From the NCBI GenBank assembly GCA_021397835.1, contig JAJFZO010000256.1, positions 196,001 through 260,000 of the forward strand: 64,000 nucleotides of DNA, in the 5' to 3' direction. A program made the position numbers and the translations under genes. This document shows, in pieces, positions 61,024 to 64,000 of this stretch (the stretch's first letter is position 1; every line of letters starts with the position of its first letter). The stretch is from Moringa oleifera. Its lineage: Eukaryota > Streptophyta > Magnoliopsida > Brassicales > Moringaceae. A model generated the notes under the pieces. The model had not been told where the DNA came from. It worked only from the letters and a program-made list of their open reading frames with translations, and did not search any database.

Positions 61024-64000
61024 ATGGAATTTACCAGAAAATTCTGGAGTGTCGGCCGTCTGCTGCTCGTTTGCATCTCACTGGTACGCTATCAGTTTCT
61101 CTTTGACATTCGCTTTGTTTTCCGGTTTCTCTCTCATGATTTATCATTCTTCTACTTGACTTGATCTCAGTATGTAGCCTTTACTATTTTTCATTTTGTC
61201 TTGGATCAGAATGTTTTATTGCAGGAACTAAATTGCAATGTTAGTGATAATATTGAACGATATCATTTTCTATGTGTTTGCTTTATATTCGTGTTGGATC
61301 AGGATCAGTCAACTTGTGCTATTGATAACAATGTGTGATTTTCTTTTTCCTGTTTGTTATATATGTGAATATTTGGCGGGCCCTGAGTTTTTCTTTCTTT
61401 CTTTTTAGTTGGATCATTGATGATAATATATACTCCTTGAGATTTTGTTGAATTCTATACAAAAATCTTTGTTCTCTAGTTTTACTTAATGAGCAGAAAA
61501 ATGTATTTGTGTAGGTTTTATCACTCATTTCATATGCTAGTGGTAAATTAATTGTCTGATTAGATTCTTAAATGCACTGCATTTTGTTAAAAGGTTTTCT
61601 GTGCTGATGACTTTATGATAATGACTTCTTAATTAGATCCTGTGCTTATCATGTTATGTTTTTCTCACATTTCAGTTTCTTTAGACTTTAAATAGACTTT
61701 TGTACTTCCAATGACTTTTCTTATTTCACACACTTGTGCATGTAAATATAAGGATGCTCATTTTTCACAGTATATATTTACAGGTTATGCTTCATATTGC
61801 TCACGTTAATGCCGATATATCAGCAACTACCGCATTGTAAGATTACTTGGGAAGATTTGTATCTTTGAATACTTAAGTTCTAATAATGGTTGCATATGGA
61901 GATTTTCCATTGAACCACTCTATTGATGAATCTGCTCCATCTTCTTTTAGTTGAATTGTTATGGTTTTAATCATGATTTATTCTTTGATTTTTCTCAGCC
62001 GAAGAGAACGGAAAGCATATCTCCCCTTATATGATTGTGAGAGACATCATTATGGAGAGGTTTGATTTCTAGTCTTTCTAGTGATATGTACTTCAATTAA
62101 TCAGGCAGTGTGTTTTATTGACATTTTACAGCTTTGGTTTATGTAGTCTGTAATACATTTTTGTCCTGTTATATATATTTATGAGACTCAGTTGATTTTT
62201 TTTTTTTTGTTGGCATGGCAAAAAAAGAGTATAGATCTAATGGGAAAAAGAAACTGAATTCAAGAAAATCTTTTCTGTTTTTCTGTTGTGGTCTTTGTGC
62301 GAGATGAAACCTTGTTTTTACTTAAGTTGCTTTTTGGTCAGGATGTGACGTGAAATGGGGCTTTGCTGTCTCTTTCATAATCATGCTTAGCTTGTAAAAG
62401 TTAGATGAAGCAGACCATAAGGAGCATGACTGCTATATTTTAGAATCATTTATTATATGTGTTTTGCATTGAAATCTGAAACTTGGCAAGATGTGATTTT
62501 GCTTACCCTTGTAAAAGCAGGATCTTATAGGAGTTTCCCATTTGTCTTAGGTCTACTTGAGCTCAAAATTTATCGGTATTTAAACCATGTCAAGTTATGC
62601 GGCTATGTAAATTGAATTGATAGATTAATTGCTTCAGTGATTACTAGTGGGAAACTTGAAACAGATGGGTTCAGTATGTAAATATTGTGCTTGTAAGAAC
62701 ACAGAGTTTCAAGTTAGATAAGGAATTGGCTTGTCAGTAAAAGTAGGAGCCGTGTGGTCATTTTATTTTGCTAGAATATGCCTTTAAATGAAGGCAGGGT
62801 TTATAGACCAATCAAATATTTATTCATCAAGTCATTAAATTGTAATGGCCATGCAGGTAGTTTTAATGTTCTCTGCTACTTGCTCTTTCAACTTAAGACC
62901 CTTTCCTTACTGCCAGCCTCTTACAAACTCTTCACTTGTGTGCTTCTATCTTCATGTGTCAAACTTCAACTTGTATATGTAATTTGTTATGTTCGACAAT
63001 TTTTTCTTGTGAATATGTTATACATATTTTGCATTTTCTTACTATATGATCTGGCCATACACTATCTGCCAGGAACAGGATGCTTCTACTGACGGAGTCA
63101 ACTATCATTCAGATGAAAAGGTTAGTAGCAGATGCTTTCCACTTTATTGTTGATAGTGGCAGTGTTTACACCTAGTTCTTGCTGGTTTTGCCACAGGATC
63201 TTAACATAATTGCAACATACAGTGATCATTCTGGCACTATTCGAACTAGTAGGGTGAAAATGGGGGACCTTTCTGCTTCATGGGTTTTGGAGAACCCTAT
63301 TGACGGAGATCATGTCCAGGCAAAGGGTTCCCAGGTACTGCTATTTGATTATTCTATATGAAATGAATTAGCGAAACATAGGTCTGAAACTTGAATACCT
63401 CCACACGAGGACAAATCATTATGGCTGCTTACTTGACTATTGATACTACTACTTACTTCCTGTGAATTTTCGCATAGCAAGCTGGTACATCTAAGCAGAC
63501 AGCTAAATACATCGGGAGAACATTATTTATTTTCCTGACCATAATCTCTATTCTGCTTTAGTTCAAGTGGCTGAAATTGTTGTCTGGATTTAATGCATTC
63601 TAGATAGTGATGCTGAAACATTCATTTCAAGATGGTACTTGGCTGGAAAAGAATGTTGAACATTCCGAGGGTGATCTTCCGTCAGCAGAAAGTGAAAATC
63701 AGTACCTTCATTCAGCAACAATGAACCCAGTGAAGCTAAAGCGCCGGGTGAACTGTCCAACGCTTCTTTTATCTTCAGTTTGTACATTTGCAGAGTTGAT
63801 TTGGATTTATGACAGTTCTAGTCCTTCAGATGTTGCGACAGCAAAGAAGGCATCTCCGGACTTCAGAGCTAATTCGACCAGATAAAGAAATTGACAACCA
63901 GATGCAAGAAGCATCGATTGAACAGTCTAAAAAAGTGGACAATGTGGCTAAAGGGAAGTACAGTATATGGAGGAGAGATTATGAAAATCCAAATTCTGAT
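61024..64000 (+). CDS. Galacturonosyltransferase, GAUT3-like, 5' part only
   Basis: Seven exons seen: 61024-61083, 61784-61836, 61999-62059, 63073-63120, 63197-63334, 63604-63747 and 63830 to beyond 64000. They give 225 residues in phase, with the frame open at the window edge. The N-terminus has a single hydrophobic segment (residues ~10-30), a type II membrane anchor. The stem is Asp/Glu-rich, then comes LRQQRRHLRTSELIRPDKEI and GKYSIWRRDYENPNSD, which immediately precedes the GT8 domain in GAUT3 as I recall it. GAUT proteins build pectic homogalacturonan in the Golgi. The catalytic GT8 domain lies outside the window. The long stem and the YSIWRR motif favour GAUT3 over GAUT1 or GAUT4. Short early exons are less certain than the last three. 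Confidence 0.85.

Overview
The window is nuclear DNA of a flowering plant. The evidence is GT-AG introns of about 80-1500 bp, low-GC intergenic DNA, tonoplast, Golgi and cell-wall gene families with plant-specific architecture (TMT/MSSP, GLR3, PHT4;6, AVT3, EXORDIUM-like, type 4 metallothionein, RLCK-VII, GAUT), and no operons or CRISPR. Low GC and intron structure point away from grasses, to a eudicot or related lineage. The species cannot be named from the sequence. I rebuilt exon-intron structures by hand from splice sites, reading phase and recalled family sequences. Every multi-exon model given as complete closes in frame.

Layout. 1-1540 (+): 3' end of a tonoplast monosaccharide transporter, converging on an intronless homoserine kinase (2334-3443, -). 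3927-7497 (-): six-exon glutamate receptor-like channel with a spliced 5' leader. 10152-11480 (-): Golgi PHT4;6-type anion transporter with an uninterrupted CDS. 12637-14227 (-): an unrecognised candidate three-exon gene. 15148-20951 (-): 15-exon NOC4 ribosome-biogenesis gene. 21917-27917 (-): 18-exon N-acetylglucosaminyltransferase I, divergent from an intronless AVT3-type vacuolar amino-acid transporter (28498-29805, +). 33181-34272 (+): EXORDIUM-like secreted protein. 34.3-38.9 kb: AT-rich gene-free DNA. 39184-44112 (+): U11/U12-65K protein of the minor spliceosome. 45258-45599 (+): seed-type metallothionein. 46363-49257 (-): TANGO2/NRDE protein, divergent from a BRD7/9-like SWI/SNF bromodomain subunit (49833-54779, +). 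56228-58440 (+): RLCK-VII kinase. 59633-60421 (+): decayed cis-prenyltransferase. 61024-64000 (+): 5' part of a GAUT3-like gene that runs off the window.

The genes do not form one pathway. The most interesting thread is minor splicing. GnTI contains a U12-type AT-AC intron (23309-23408) with consensus donor, branch site and AC acceptor. One NOC4 intron has a perfect U12 donor overlapping its U2 donor, and a possible nested acceptor that keeps frame. The same window also encodes U11/U12-65K, a component of the machine that splices such introns. Other points of note are a metallothionein lacking one expected cysteine, a cis-prenyltransferase with two frameshifts and a lost arginine, and a G-box-rich divergent promoter.
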